Of a stretch of DNA of 64,000 nucleotides, positions 22,410 to 33,293 are shown piece by piece. The stretch is from Podospora bellae-mahoneyi. Lineage: Eukaryota; Ascomycota; Sordariomycetes; Sordariales; Podosporaceae. The DNA is taken from assembly GCF_035222275.1 (NCBI RefSeq), contig NC_085881.1:4898001-4962000 (forward strand), in the 5' to 3' direction. How positions within the stretch are numbered: position 1 is the first letter of the stretch; each line of letters starts with the position of its first letter. The notes below the pieces were generated by a model. The model did no database searches and was not told the DNA's origin. It was given only the letters and a program-made list of their open reading frames with translations. The translations under genes and the position numbers were made by a program.

Positions 22410-24439
22410 ATGTCAATACACGCAAGTCCATTCGAAGACAGCCAGGACAGCGTTGCCCAGATACGACCGCCACCACCCAAGGCCGACAACTGGCGAGACG
22501 CAGTCTATTTCTCGACTATAATTCGGCACAGTTCCAAAATCTACGAGTTCTTTGGGATCTCGAGATCCTCAATATCATCGTCCCTAACTCCACCGACCAC
22601 TGTTTTCATGTCGGCTGCCCTCACACATCAGGACACCCCACAAAATGGAACTGGTACCACAACGAGCACAACCATGAGCGGCCTCCTCCCCATCCAGACC
22701 GGAAGCACCCCCACAACGCAAAGTTGGCAGAGCCCCAAAAGTGATTCGGGAAGCTATCCTAGCTCGAATGGGCCTGTTGAGATCGCTAGAGGGCAACCGC
22801 CAGAAACCCAACGCCAGGAAACTGAGAGTCCAGTGCTTCCAAAGGTTAGGCGCCATGGAGTGTACGGGATGGACAGGTTCAAAGGTCGCTTCCAGGACGA
22901 ACAAGATGAGCCGGGGCGAGCACAGGCTGGCGGCATTTTCCCGACTCGCACGATATCACGCACCCCGACAGCGACAAGCAGTAGACACGCTAGCATCACT
23001 CGACAGCGGTACACGTCTGGTGCGACGCAGACGCTAATGGATGTGGAAAAGACGGAAAGGGTGAGGGCAGAGTCTTTGAGGAGGCCAAGCCTTCATCGTC
23101 GGTGGGGGAGCCTTTTGCAGAGCGCTTCCCCTCTGTGGTACGGGTTCCCAGATTTTGTGTGTTTGTTCTGGGAGAATGACGGCTAACTCTGTTTGAACTT
23201 TGACTTAGGTTCGCCACGCCAGCCTCCCTCGCGCTGCTGGCGATGATTATGCGCCTTCTTCCCAGGATATCGATCGACTTTCGAGGCCTCAGGACGATAT
23301 CTGACGTTTTCTTCATGGGGGATTTGATCTTGTTTTCGATAGCCACTCCCTTGTTCCTCCTTCGAGTGGGGTTCTATCCTCGGCGCAATCCGTCGCTCCC
23401 GATCATTGAGCGCGATTCCCTTCAGTTTGCCTACCTTCCGCTCTGGGCGACTTCGTTCCTGGGTCTAGTCATGTTTGCGGGGTTTGTTGTCGCCGAGGGG
23501 AGAGTCCACCCGGCACGGGGGTGGGGCATAGCGGTGTATGTTTGCTGGTGGATAGGAATGGTGTGGGCTGTGGCGACTGGCTTTGCCATCCTCACGGTTC
23601 TCATGTCGAGCAGCAGCGTCAAATCCAAGACGGCGCACGGCAGGTTTGCGCCTCTGCTGGCCGTGTTGGGGGGTGTCACTGGCGTTGCGACTGGTGCGCT
23701 GATTGGGGCGGCGCTTTGTCTCCCTGGAGTCGGGGTGAGGCCGGAACAACACAGGATATTTGACGACAGGCTGGCTGAGCCGGTGATTTTCTTTTCGTTT
23801 TGCGCCGTGGGGGCCGTGTTGGTTTTGACGATGATTGTCTACTCGGTTTTGATGCATGAGCTGCTGCTGGTGACCGGTTGGCCACCACCGGAGCTGACGA
23901 CGGCCATATTCTTCTTCATAGGCCCTCTCGGCCAAGCAGGAGCTGCGTTGCTCTTCCTTGGGGACGCTGCTGGCAAGGTTGTTTTTCCGCCGCCAGCAAA
24001 CTACGGTTCTGATTTAGGAGGCGTTGTTCCCACGGCAACGGATTCAGCGGTTAGTGGAGACAATGGCGTGGCGCCAGCAGGGGGCATAGCGATACAGCAC
24101 AGGCTGAGCCCGTCCCTGGCGACTTTGCCCTTGAACATGATAGGGTTGACATTCGCCTTGCTTCTGGGAGGAATGGCTATCACTTGGCTGGTACTTGCGT
24201 TTATCAACCTGCTTCACCGCATGTCCAGGCGCGAACTGTACTGGAATTCGAGCTGGAACGGCCTCGTTTTTAACATTGCCACCATCTCCATCACTTCGCT
24301 CTGGCTAAGCTTGTCGTTGGAGTCACCATTCTTTCGCGTTGCGACTTGTATCTTTCTGATACTCTCGCTGTTAACTCTACTAGGTAATCTGGTGTTTCTC
24401 GTGTGGTTGGCTATCAAGCGCGGGTATTGTGTTAGGTGA
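22410..24439 (+). CDS. TDT-family anion transporter/channel (Mae1/Ssu1/SLAC1-like)
   Basis: Predicted plasma-membrane transporter of the tellurite-resistance/dicarboxylate family, whose fungal members export sulfite (Ssu1) or move malate (Mae1). Exons 22410-23137 and 23209-24439 give 652 aa; the join restores SPLWFATPASLALLAMIM, matching the start of the first membrane helix. The first 240 residues are polar, Ser/Thr/Pro/Arg-rich and disordered, longer than I would expect for the family. About ten hydrophobic helices follow, including LQFAYLPLWATSFLGLVMF, VYVCWWIGMVWAVATGFAIL, IFFFIGPLGQAGAALLFLG and WNGLVFNIATISITSLWLSL. The sulfite-versus-organic-acid choice cannot be made by eye. The transporter identity is inferred from topology and short motifs. 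Confidence 0.75.
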
Positions 24440-24673
24440 TAGGGGAGCATGATGGTCTTGGATATCTTGTCAATATTAGTCGTCTCCGAATTAGTATATC
24501 TAGGTAGGTACTTACTATGACATTGAATCTGAGGTTGCACTCAATCATGATTGGTTGCATCAAAAGCGGAAAAGATCAACAGGGGGTTATAGGCAACAGA
24601 ACTCTTCCATTGTTTCTCACCTTGCGGGGCAACACCGAACAATTTCATCGTCACCGCAACCAAACTTATTATC

Positions 24674-25510
24674 ATGAAACTCGCCGTCGCCGGATCAACA
24701 GGTTTCGTGGGGGCTGAGGTTATCCGTCAAGCCCTTTCCGATCCACAAATCACATCTCTTGTCGCGCTCGGCCGGCGCCCAGCTACCACTCCGCAGAACC
24801 TCGGACCAACTGCCGACGTCAGCAAGCTCAAATCGGTCATCATCGATGACTTTGGTGCGGATTACCCGGACAGTGTCAAAGCAGAGCTCTCCAACGCCGA
24901 TGCGTGTATTTGGTATGTTCTTTGGGTAGGCCATGTATTGGTTGTCTTTCAAGCTAATAGACCCAGGACGATAGCCATCACGCCGGCGAAATCCAAGTCG
25001 TACCCCTGGGAGCAAACCGTCAAGGTCTGTCGCGACTACGCCATAAAGGGCATCGAGACAATCAGTCAACTGCCGCGCGACAATGCAAACGGCAAGCCCT
25101 TTCGGTTCGTGTACATTAGTGGGTACAACTGTGAGCGAGACCAGACAAAGAAGCCCATGTGGCCTCTGCGAGATTACCTGCTGATGCGTGTACGTTTGTC
25201 ATCCTCTGGTTCAATTAGGTATTTACTAACATCACGTTAGGGGGAGGTCGAGTCGCGCATTCTGGAGTTTGCACAGAAGTCCCATGGTGCCGTGGAAGTC
25301 CTTATTGCAAAGCCGGGCCTGATCATGGGGTATGGCAGCATTGTACCTGTCGTCCAGCGAGTTTTGATGACGGCGGTTGGGATACCCAAGATTGCTGTTC
25401 AAGAGATAGCAGCTGGGTTGTTGGATCAAGTTGAGAATGGGTTTGAACGAGACACGTTGATGAGCGAAGATTTGTCGAGGATTGCCGCGAAGAAGAGGGG
25501 AAAGAAGTGA
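24674..25510 (+). CDS. NAD(P)-binding Rossmann-fold protein (HTATIP2/epimerase-like)
   Basis: Short atypical SDR-type protein of 243 aa from exons 24674-24912, 24967-25189 and 25241-25510. It starts with the nucleotide-binding motif MKLAVAGSTGFVGAEVIRQA, close to the GxTGxxG pattern of HTATIP2-like proteins, followed by ITSLVALGRRP. Later landmarks are RFVYISGYNCERD in place of the usual YxxxK region, a Lys-containing SRILEFAQ segment and VLIAKPGLIMGYGS. Intron 1 has a GTATGT donor; the join restores ACIWTIAITP. Probably cytosolic. The reaction is not predictable; it could be a redox sensor rather than an enzyme. Confidence 0.82.
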
Positions 25511-25867
25511 TTTCTGGTGTACACCTTCTCAGGGTATCAGATGCAAAACACATTTCATTTCATCCTTCAAGGATATTGCGGTGCAATTTTCTTCTGCCCA
25601 TCTTAGAACCATTCACTCTGTTGGAACAAGCCCATATCCAAATGGGAAACCCTGAATGCCCTCAAAGCTTCTCTACCTCGGCCGATACGAAAAAAAAGCA
25701 TCAAACTCATCTCCCAACCTTTATTCTCAACTCGTCGCGATCCCAGGGCGTGCTGTTCTACCTAAGAATGTGAGACCTAGATCCTGACGTACAAGCACAA
25801 GAGCCTATTAACTCCAGTTAGAGACCAGGGTCTGTCTCAAGAATAAGATGGTTATGGAATGTGCTTA

Positions 25868-27291
25868 CCGTAACACGATACCAATGGGTTGCGCCCACGC
25901 CCTATGTGTTGAAAGCAGTTTAGCTCGGGCCTTCTGGTTCCAGGCAACATCATTGGGCACTTACTTCATTTCCCATGTACCCGTCAACCTCTTCTTCCAC
26001 CATCACAGAGTCGAAGCCGGATTCATCTAGGATACTGTCCCGATCAAGCAGTAGATCTTTGCCCACCACCTTTCCTTCCAAGTAAAATAAATCTTTTAAC
26101 AGAATAGGTCGCGCCGTGGGGCGAGGGATCGTCGATTTTGTAAAGAAGGCTCTTCGGCTTCCTTGATCGCATATGGACATCAATTCGATCAATATAACCA
26201 TCATCATCATCATCATCATCATCCTCATTATATTCCGATTCATAAAATCATCCATGCAACTCCCATAATCTTGCTTTTCCAAGAGAGCGACGAAGAGTTG
26301 GAACGGAAGCTGCTGAGAGAGATCTTTGAGAACACGGACCTGTGCCGAGTCTCTATTCTTCAGGGCAGTGAGCGAGACATTGGCTTCGGTGTATTCATAT
26401 TCCAGGATGTGATACACAGACTCCATGTCTTGAGAGTCCGGCCATTTCTGAAGAGCGACGCGAAGGGCTTGAGTTTCGGAAGCTAGGGAGTGGTGGCATG
26501 AGGCGCTCTGGCGTAGGATCGATGGCGAGGTTGCAAGTCAAAGCCCAACGATAGCCGGAGGTGACAGGTAGAACCTCATCTGTCACGTCCGAATACCAGC
26601 AGATGAACAATTGTGCGGCTTCGGACGTTTTGTAAACCTTGCGGCTGGCCACAGTGTGTGACTACCACGTCACCACCCTCATGCGCTGAAGGCAGGCAGA
26701 TGACAATTGTGCCAAACATGCCGGGTATCTTTTCGGTGCTGTGAAGAAAATCACTTATCAGCGACAACCCCCCCAAAAGATTATGAGCAGGTGATATCAT
26801 GAGACTTCAGGTTACTCGGTGTGCGGTTTGAAAAGGGCACCCTTCTCGTAGATGAGCATTTTGTAAAGTTCAGCTCTAATGGGTGCGCCGATGCCCAGTT
26901 CCTTGCCGATCTCGGTACAGGTGTCGTTGAGGTAACCTGGCCATTCGGTGTTCCGGAGCTCAAAACTGCGTAGGGCCCAGCTCCCGCGTGTTGCGAACCG
27001 TCGTATCAACCAGAGTCTTGTTTCCCTTGCTATACGGGGCTCGCCGTGCGCACTTGATCAACTTGCCTGCCTGGGATTGAGACAGAAGCATTTTCACATG
27101 TCCAACATTACGAACGCAGATGTCAGCAGGGGGGTGGGTTGGAAGTTGGTCGAAAATAGCAAAGCATCCCGCTGGCTGGATGGTTTTGAGAGCAGCAGTT
27201 AGTTGTGCTTTCTGCGCTTCGTACTTGGGAGCGACAGGAGACGGGGAGTGCCAGTGGGGTCCTGGGAGTCGAAGTGGTTGAAACTCGCCAT
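25868..27291 (-). pseudogene. Decayed fungal 2OG-Fe(II) oxygenase (P4Hc-like) gene
   Basis: Minus-strand remains of a conserved fungal oxygenase gene, read in several frames. Pieces in order: MASFNHFDSQ at 27291; QLTAALKTIQPAGCFAIFDQ; FELRNTEWPGYLN; ELYKMLIYEKGALFKPHT; DTEKIPGMFGTIVICLPSAH; YKTSEAAQLFICWYSDVT; EVLPVTSGYRWALTCNLAID; YEYTEANVSLTALKNRD; LLKDLFYLEGKVVGKD; and GATHWYRVT. The HxD metal motif (HTD) and the late Arg (GYRW) survive. At least four frame shifts split it: near 27245, in an A run at 26962-26965 (T run on the coding strand), near 26648 and near 26485. A CAT repeat at 26199-26223 may mark a fifth disturbance. Two introns with intact splice sites remain (about 26822-26735 and near 25940-25904), suggesting recent decay. 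The 3' end is unclear. Sequencing error is an alternative. Confidence 0.8.
26199..26223 (+). repeat. CAT/ATG trinucleotide repeat
   Basis: About eight copies of CAT on the + strand, inside the decayed oxygenase gene. On the minus strand it would encode an Asp run in one frame and a Met run in another. Confidence 0.85.
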
Positions 27292-27651
27292 TGTCGGATG
27301 TTGGAGTGATCAGGGGGTGTAGTTGAACGCGCTTGGCGGTGGCTTACTTGAGATTAAGTAGGTGGTGCTGTGGATTGATCTTTATGGGTAAAAGCGCGAT
27401 GGTGGAAGTGCTCCTGAGCGCCATTGTTTGTTTTCATTGATGTTTCAAATAAACAAAGTCGTCCAGTCAGGCAAACACAGTTGTTGCAATGCGGAACAAA
27501 CTAGGGTTAGGAAATACTTTTGTATTGAATTGGGTTCAAGAAAGAGAGCAACAACATGCTTTCCAGGCTGGTTTCAGATTATCACTATTGCTTCTTCTCA
27601 TGATCAAGACTGTTCAATCTCCCCAGCCAATGTTCACCTCACCGTTGATCC
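27292..27651. other. Short intergenic region
   Basis: About 360 nt between the head of the decayed oxygenase gene and the 3' end of the FAD monooxygenase gene. Nothing recognisable. Confidence 0.5.
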
Positions 27652-30518
27652 TTATCGAGCAGCAACATCTTGAATACGACCATCATCATCGACCCTAAAC
27701 AACGCTAGTGCCATAGCATCCGAAAACATTGACCCGGGAGGCCGCTTGACGCTCAACATTCTCGTCAAGTTGATGGCGGGATCTGGTGATACTGGGCTGA
27801 CAGCGATTGGGCCCGGTGACCTCGAACGCCTAGCAGGAGACTGATATCTGTCTCCAGTGCCACCCATACAAGGCACATCCAGATTCTGGGACAGATTTGG
27901 ATGCCTCCAGCGGTCATTAAAACTCACTGATGAGACAGGCGATGGCAGCACCCTCTCTTTCACGGCACTTCGCCTGCTCAAAGTGCCTGCAGATCGCTGC
28001 ACGTTACCACTGGAATTGGTGATCCCAAGGCCGCCGTTCATGCTCAGACCTTCCATCTGGGCAGCCATATTCCCCATCTCACCCGGGGGCGACAGTGACC
28101 GCTGTGGGCTGAGGTCCCTTCCCCTCATTGGCGATTTCGATCTTTGTGCGTTCATCCTCATATTCTCGTACAAGTTTGCCGGTCCGGGGGAGGTTCCTCG
28201 AGAGGCGTCCTTCTTTCGACTGTCTCTGTCCAGCAACTTCCAAACGCTTTCGAGCCAGGCGACTTTCTCCATGGGTTTAGTCGAGCGAATGGGGAGAACC
28301 TCGGCGCCTGTCATTTCGCGAGTCGGCCAGGGGAAACTGACAGCCATCTCACGAAGGGTCTGGCTGTGAAGCTGCCGAAGAACGATGCGGATCTGTGGTT
28401 CGATGTTTGCCTCGGGAGGGAAGTGCCAGTCGCGACGTTGCTCAAGACGGCTAGCAATCTGTACCATGGCTCCTACCAACCTGCAGTATAGTGTTAGCAA
28501 TCTCGGTCAAACGACCAGGGGAGCCAGGGTTCTTACCACTCAATAGCAACCTCGTCAGGAACAGACCTGGCCTTGTCCAACAGCCAACCCAACATCTCGG
28601 GCGAACCGGACAGATTCAGGATAGGGATACTTCGCTTGTCGTGTTCCCGATTCTGGAGTTTCATGATGAAGTCGTTGTACTCCTTCATGGCCTTCAGCTC
28701 CAAGCCTGCAAATTTGCCACCTCTCAGCGCATGGCAAATTTCATCACCAAGAGCGATACCAGCCTTGATGCCGCTGTTCAACCCACGACCTGGCCAAAAG
28801 TGCACAGTCATGGCTGCGTCGCCTGCTACAGCAACAAGAGCGTGAGGCCTTGTGACTGATGACGAGTCTGACAGCGGCAACATATGGACGCCTTCTCTCA
28901 CCGCTTGGACCACGATGGGAATCCGCACCACGTTGATCACCTCGCTCTCCTTGAACCCGAACAGCTTGAGTCCATCCTCAATCGCTTTCCACAACGGCGA
29001 GTTTCGGTCCTCTGAAGGGGCAAACACCCTGCCCTCATCGAAGCCCTCGGGGATGCTTCCATCAAGTCTTCTCAGACAAGCCGGACGGCCAAAGTGAATC
29101 GGTTGTCCGTCGACGCTGACCATCTTGTGCCACTCCTCCTCGGTCAGTTGCATGTTGAGGTAGCCTCTCCCGTCATGATCGCTAGCGTTGAGCAAATACC
29201 TCGTCTGTCCCAACGTCAAAAACATATTCAGGGGTTGGCTCCACGGAAGCCCATTTCTCGCGCCCCTGTCAAAGGCCAAGCCTAGAGCATAACTCTTTCC
29301 CCTTTCTGTCTCGTACCCATCAAAATAACTCTTTCTAACCCACGACGCCGCGCCATCGGTACCCAACAGCACGTGGAAATCACCGCACTTCCCAGCTGCC
29401 AGCTCCTCCCTAGTCACACCCTCAGCATGTAAGTGAATCAACCCGGAAAACTCCTCCGTTTGGCAATGCTTGAGAAACCGATCCTCCACCTTTCTGATTT
29501 GGATATTGGCGCTCCCTGGCCAGACTCTTTCCGGCCTGCCCGCGAACAGAGCCTCATACGACCTTGACGACAGAAGATTGGTGACGGTGTCCTGGAGTGT
29601 CACGACCTGGTCTCTTCTCTTGGCCGTGGCAGGGTAGTCAACCTTTCCTTCGGGGGTGATGATCCATCTCCTTTCCCAGACGTGGACTTCGACTTTGCCC
29701 CTGCCGCGCTCGGCGAGGGATATTGCGGATGCTAGGCCGGTGGGTCCGCCGCCGATGATGCACACCTTGAGTCGACCGGAAGGGTACAGCATCCTGATCA
29801 GCTCTCCGGGCGGCAGCGGGTCGAGGTTTCTCTGGAGGGCGGGGTCGAAAAAGAAATCCAGCACGGCTCGGGCACGGTCTGTGTACGGGTTCTCGGGCAC
29901 GCGAGCTTTGAGGAGCATGTACCGGACGGCTTGGAGCAGCGGGGTGACGGTAAAGGACGCATGGCGGTTGCGGTAGAGTAGAGTCTGGACGGCATAGGCG
30001 AGAGCGGGAACGGTCCTGTTGTAAGAAGGGTCGGCAAGGATAGCTCTCAGCTTGTCGATGGCGGTAGTGTCGCCACTCATTGAGACGATTCGGAGGAGGA
30101 AGATGCGGGCTCGGTGGATATCCGACCGGGAGACATCTTCAGCTCCCCAGGCATCTTGGTACACTTTGGGGAACAGAATGGCGTCTTCCTCTTGAGGATT
30201 TGCACCGTTGCTGGAGGGGCTACCGCTCGTTCCGGCTACTGGGGTGGAAGAAGGTGTGATTTGAACAGAGGGAGGTGGTGATGAGAAGGGTGAAGAAGAA
30301 AAGCTCGCGCTGAGGCGGTCTCGCAACCTGGTACCGCTTGGGGGGGCCAGAGTCTTCCCTCCTCCCAACATCCTGGCTGTTGACTGGTGTTTGCGTTTGG
30401 ATCGAGCTGCAAAAAAGGGCTGACCGTATTCGACCGAGGATAAAGAGGATCGAGGTGGTTGCTTTGGAACAGGATCTGTTGATGATGTTAATAATCGACT
30501 TGAGAACGTGGTTGGCAT
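27652..30518 (-). CDS. Large FAD-dependent monooxygenase-like protein
   Basis: 936-aa flavoprotein from exons 30518-28537 and 28480-27652, with a 56-nt intron whose join restores EVAIEWLVGAMVQIA. Residues 1-110 are Ser/Pro-rich and disordered. A helical region follows (about 115-235), then an FAD-binding Rossmann motif at 251-270 (KVCIIGGGPTGLASAISLAE). The middle has HVLLGTDGAASWVRKSYF, as in aromatic hydroxylases, and the second FAD motif at about 583-602 (VAVAGDAAMTVHFWPGRGLN). Beyond about residue 660 comes a helical segment (IRIVLRQLHSQTLREMAVSF), then a disordered Ser/Arg/Pro tail with SPSR-like motifs. The order of FAD motifs suits class A monooxygenases. The long N- and C-terminal extensions are unusual for a metabolic hydroxylase; substrate unknown. 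Confidence 0.85.
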
Positions 30519-31926
30519 CTTTGACGTATTCCTTCTGCTGTTTTACTTCAAGAGCACAATGTTGCTGAAAGAAACAGCTAGATGAGAAGAACAACTTACA
30601 GGGAGTAAGTCTTGTTGGCTTGGGAGTCTTAACTACGTATTTCACGATGTCTGTTGGGCTTGAAGCATCAACAGCTGGTTCATCGGGCTGGCATTAGATA
30701 GCGTCGTGGTGCCTGAAAATGCCAGAACAAATCAACACGCAGCGTGGCACGACCCAGAAGAGATGCTGTGGGTAAGGTGTCAACGACAAACAAAGCGCAG
30801 CAACAAAGCGGTAATCGTCTGATTTTCCACCACGGTTTGCGGCGTTCCAGAAAGACGGGGGAGCAGCCTTATTATGGCCCCCTTGGTTGGATCTAGGTAG
30901 GTATGGCAACCATCGGGGACAAAGAAACATGCTGGGCTTCGCCTCAAACCCACCCATGTCCTAGCATCTGCAATGGATGGTTGGTCCCGGGCGGCAGTGA
31001 ACCTCGCCAACCACCTTGGCGGGTATTGAGCCTTCCGGCTACAAAGTGGCATCAATGCCGTGGATCAACGAGCATCTGACCGCCAAGCACCTGTCTCGAT
31101 GCGAAGGTGGACATCGTTGTTGGGTTCGCAAGTCCGACGTAATTTGTGTGCGGCGTCAAGCATCGAGAAGTGGTTATCCAAAGATAAGATCAGGTGGGTA
31201 GCATCCAAAAGCTGGATGCACAGTCGAATGGTGGTGCCGACCAGTCACATAAGTGCGGCTTGCATTTGGCTGCGTGTTTGCCATGTCGGTGCAGTTCACC
31301 GCCAAGACCTTACTGGATTTGATATTTGATAGGCGTTGATGGCTTTTGCCCCGGCTTTCTCGGGGAGGCAGGAAGGTTGCAGCCAAGAGGGCAGCTGCTA
31401 TGCTTGATGTCGAGATGGACTTGGCTTGAGAAGCGTTTTACCGCTTGAATGGTCATTTTTAGGTGCTGACCGTGCTCGGCTGACAACTGATGTAAAAAGG
31501 ATAGGTATATCGGATAATCATCCTGTTGGCGAAATCCCTATTTTGGTGGTCTTGAATGGTCAACACAGGCGTTGACTCACCGGATGCATCAAGTACCGCG
31601 CCTATTTGCACCCCAGCGCTTAAATGTTCTAAATTTACTTGCGACCCCGCCTTCCCACAAAATATCTTCAAGCTACCTTGCAGGTCTCATCGAGCTACCA
31701 GCGACAGGCTTGTCACTCTCCTCGAGTTCAAGACTCCCTGGCTCTTTCTCAACACTTTAACCATTGTCAAAGAGGACGGCATCCCCTACTACAATGACAT
31801 GGGACACGACAAGAAACTCTCACTAGACAGATTGCTTGATTCAGCATGCTGATAAATGATTTCTTCATTTTTTAGGTCTGTAACTATACCCCATTTTCCA
31901 TTTCCCCATCCCTAGCAACGTCCAAT
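30519..31926. other. Intergenic region, about 1.4 kb
   Basis: No supported gene. It should include the monooxygenase promoter. A + frame at 31556-31852 ends in a protein-like stretch (IVKEDGIPYYNDMGHDKK) but has no recognisable family or exon partner. An AGGTAGGTA motif lies at about 30895. Confidence 0.45.
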
Positions 31927-32573
31927 CTAGCACCTGGCGGTCTGAATGGCATACACAGTGGTGCACCCGATGTTGTTGCACGCGTTGGGATCAGAGCAAG
32001 GGAACGAAACGGCCGCCGTGGGAAGAGGACCGTCACATCCGCAAGGACGGGTCAGAACGGACGTCGTGGTGCACTGAGGGACGAAGCAGCTTCTGCACGC
32101 CGTGGCCGTCTGGGTGATCGTCGGGCAGGCCGCACCACACGGCTTGGTAAGAGTCGAAGTTGAGGTTTGCGTCACGGTGGCGGTGATGGTTTGCTTGACG
32201 GTAGATACAGCAGTGGTGGCGCTTGTGATGGTGCGGGTGTCAGTTGCCGTCGTGGTGCTGACAGTGGTGATGGTGCGGACGACAGTAACACTGACGGTGG
32301 AAGCTGGAGGAGCGGGAAGGGTGAGTGTTGACGTCGCTGTCGCTGTTGTGGTCTTGACATCGGTCTCGGTCTTGGTGACAGTAGCCGTCACAGTCTGTGT
32401 TTCTGTTGGAAGACCAGGCCGACCAGTCCTGACGGTGGATGGTGTCAGGGTAATTTGGCCGAGAATGCCGCTATGTTGTGGTTAGCAACGGGTACAGTAC
32501 AGTACTCGAAGACTTGAGGGGTGGAAGCCTACCTGGCGGCGAGACCGAGGACAAGAACAACGTTGGAAAGCAT
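31927..32573 (-). CDS. Small secreted Thr-rich, Cys-containing protein
   Basis: 194-aa protein from exons 32573-32533 and 32470-31927. It starts with a short secretion signal (MLSNVVLVLGLAASG). The body is dominated by Thr/Val repeats such as TVTATVTKTETDVKTTTATA, a typical substrate for O-mannosylation. The C-terminal 60 residues contain about ten Cys in pairs (KPCGAACPTI, CRSCFVPQC, RPCGCDGPL, CSDPNACNNIGC). No GPI site is obvious and it ends in QTARC. It is likely secreted or wall-associated, as an adhesin-like or effector-like protein; that is inference from composition. The antisense strand has an open frame that is only a by-product of the repeat. Confidence 0.82.
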
Positions 32574-33293
32574 TGTGAGTGACGGGAAAAAAAGAGATTG
32601 GTGGGTATCTCGAGACTTGCTTATCCTCACCTCACGATGCCACGCTTCCCAAGACTCTTATAGTTCGTGCAAACAACAAGACTGCAGGCCGTCAAGCTGG
32701 GGTATGGAAGCGGACATCTTGGCAATGGTAAACAAGCTGACTTGACATATTGAATTATATTTCACGGAGCATCCGCATTCAGTCAACAAGGCACTCTTGT
32801 TTCTATAATGAGGTACGCAGGGAGCACTAAACGAGCCGGTATAACCTGGTCGTTGGGTTCTTGTTTATTTTCTGGTCTGCTTTTTGTGTAGAGTTTGGTC
32901 CAGATCGCACCTAGAAGGGAGGTTGAACCAATCGCATTTGCTGCTCTGGGGTAAGCTGTTGTATGCCGTCTATATTGCCGTTGCAACGACGACGCTGATT
33001 TTGGGCGAACCCTTTGCCAATACAATTAAGCGGTCAATATACCCGCTCCCGTTTCCAGGAACCACAACAGCGATTTAATCTTTAAGGTTGCTATAAATAC
33101 TAATGTGACGAGGAGTTGCACCTTCCTGCAATCTACTGCCCGGAAGGGTCCGCGATACCGAGAAAATCCACACTTTGAGACCATCAGTTGGCTGGATAGA
33201 TGCAACAACATGCTTCCCCGAAATCGGCATCTCTTTCCGGCAACTAATTCCATTAACGTGGGCTTATTAGCCACTCAAGCTAGCTACCTTGTC
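32574..33293. other. Intergenic region
   Basis: About 720 nt, moderately AT-rich around 32720-33100. No gene seen. Confidence 0.5.

Noticed and set aside
31556-31852. 98-aa + frame ending in a protein-like stretch
   Set aside because: No second exon and no family; could be a real small gene but evidence is too thin.
32102-32485. 127-aa + frame antisense to the Thr-rich secreted protein
   Set aside because: It exists because the Thr/Val codon repeat leaves the other strand open.
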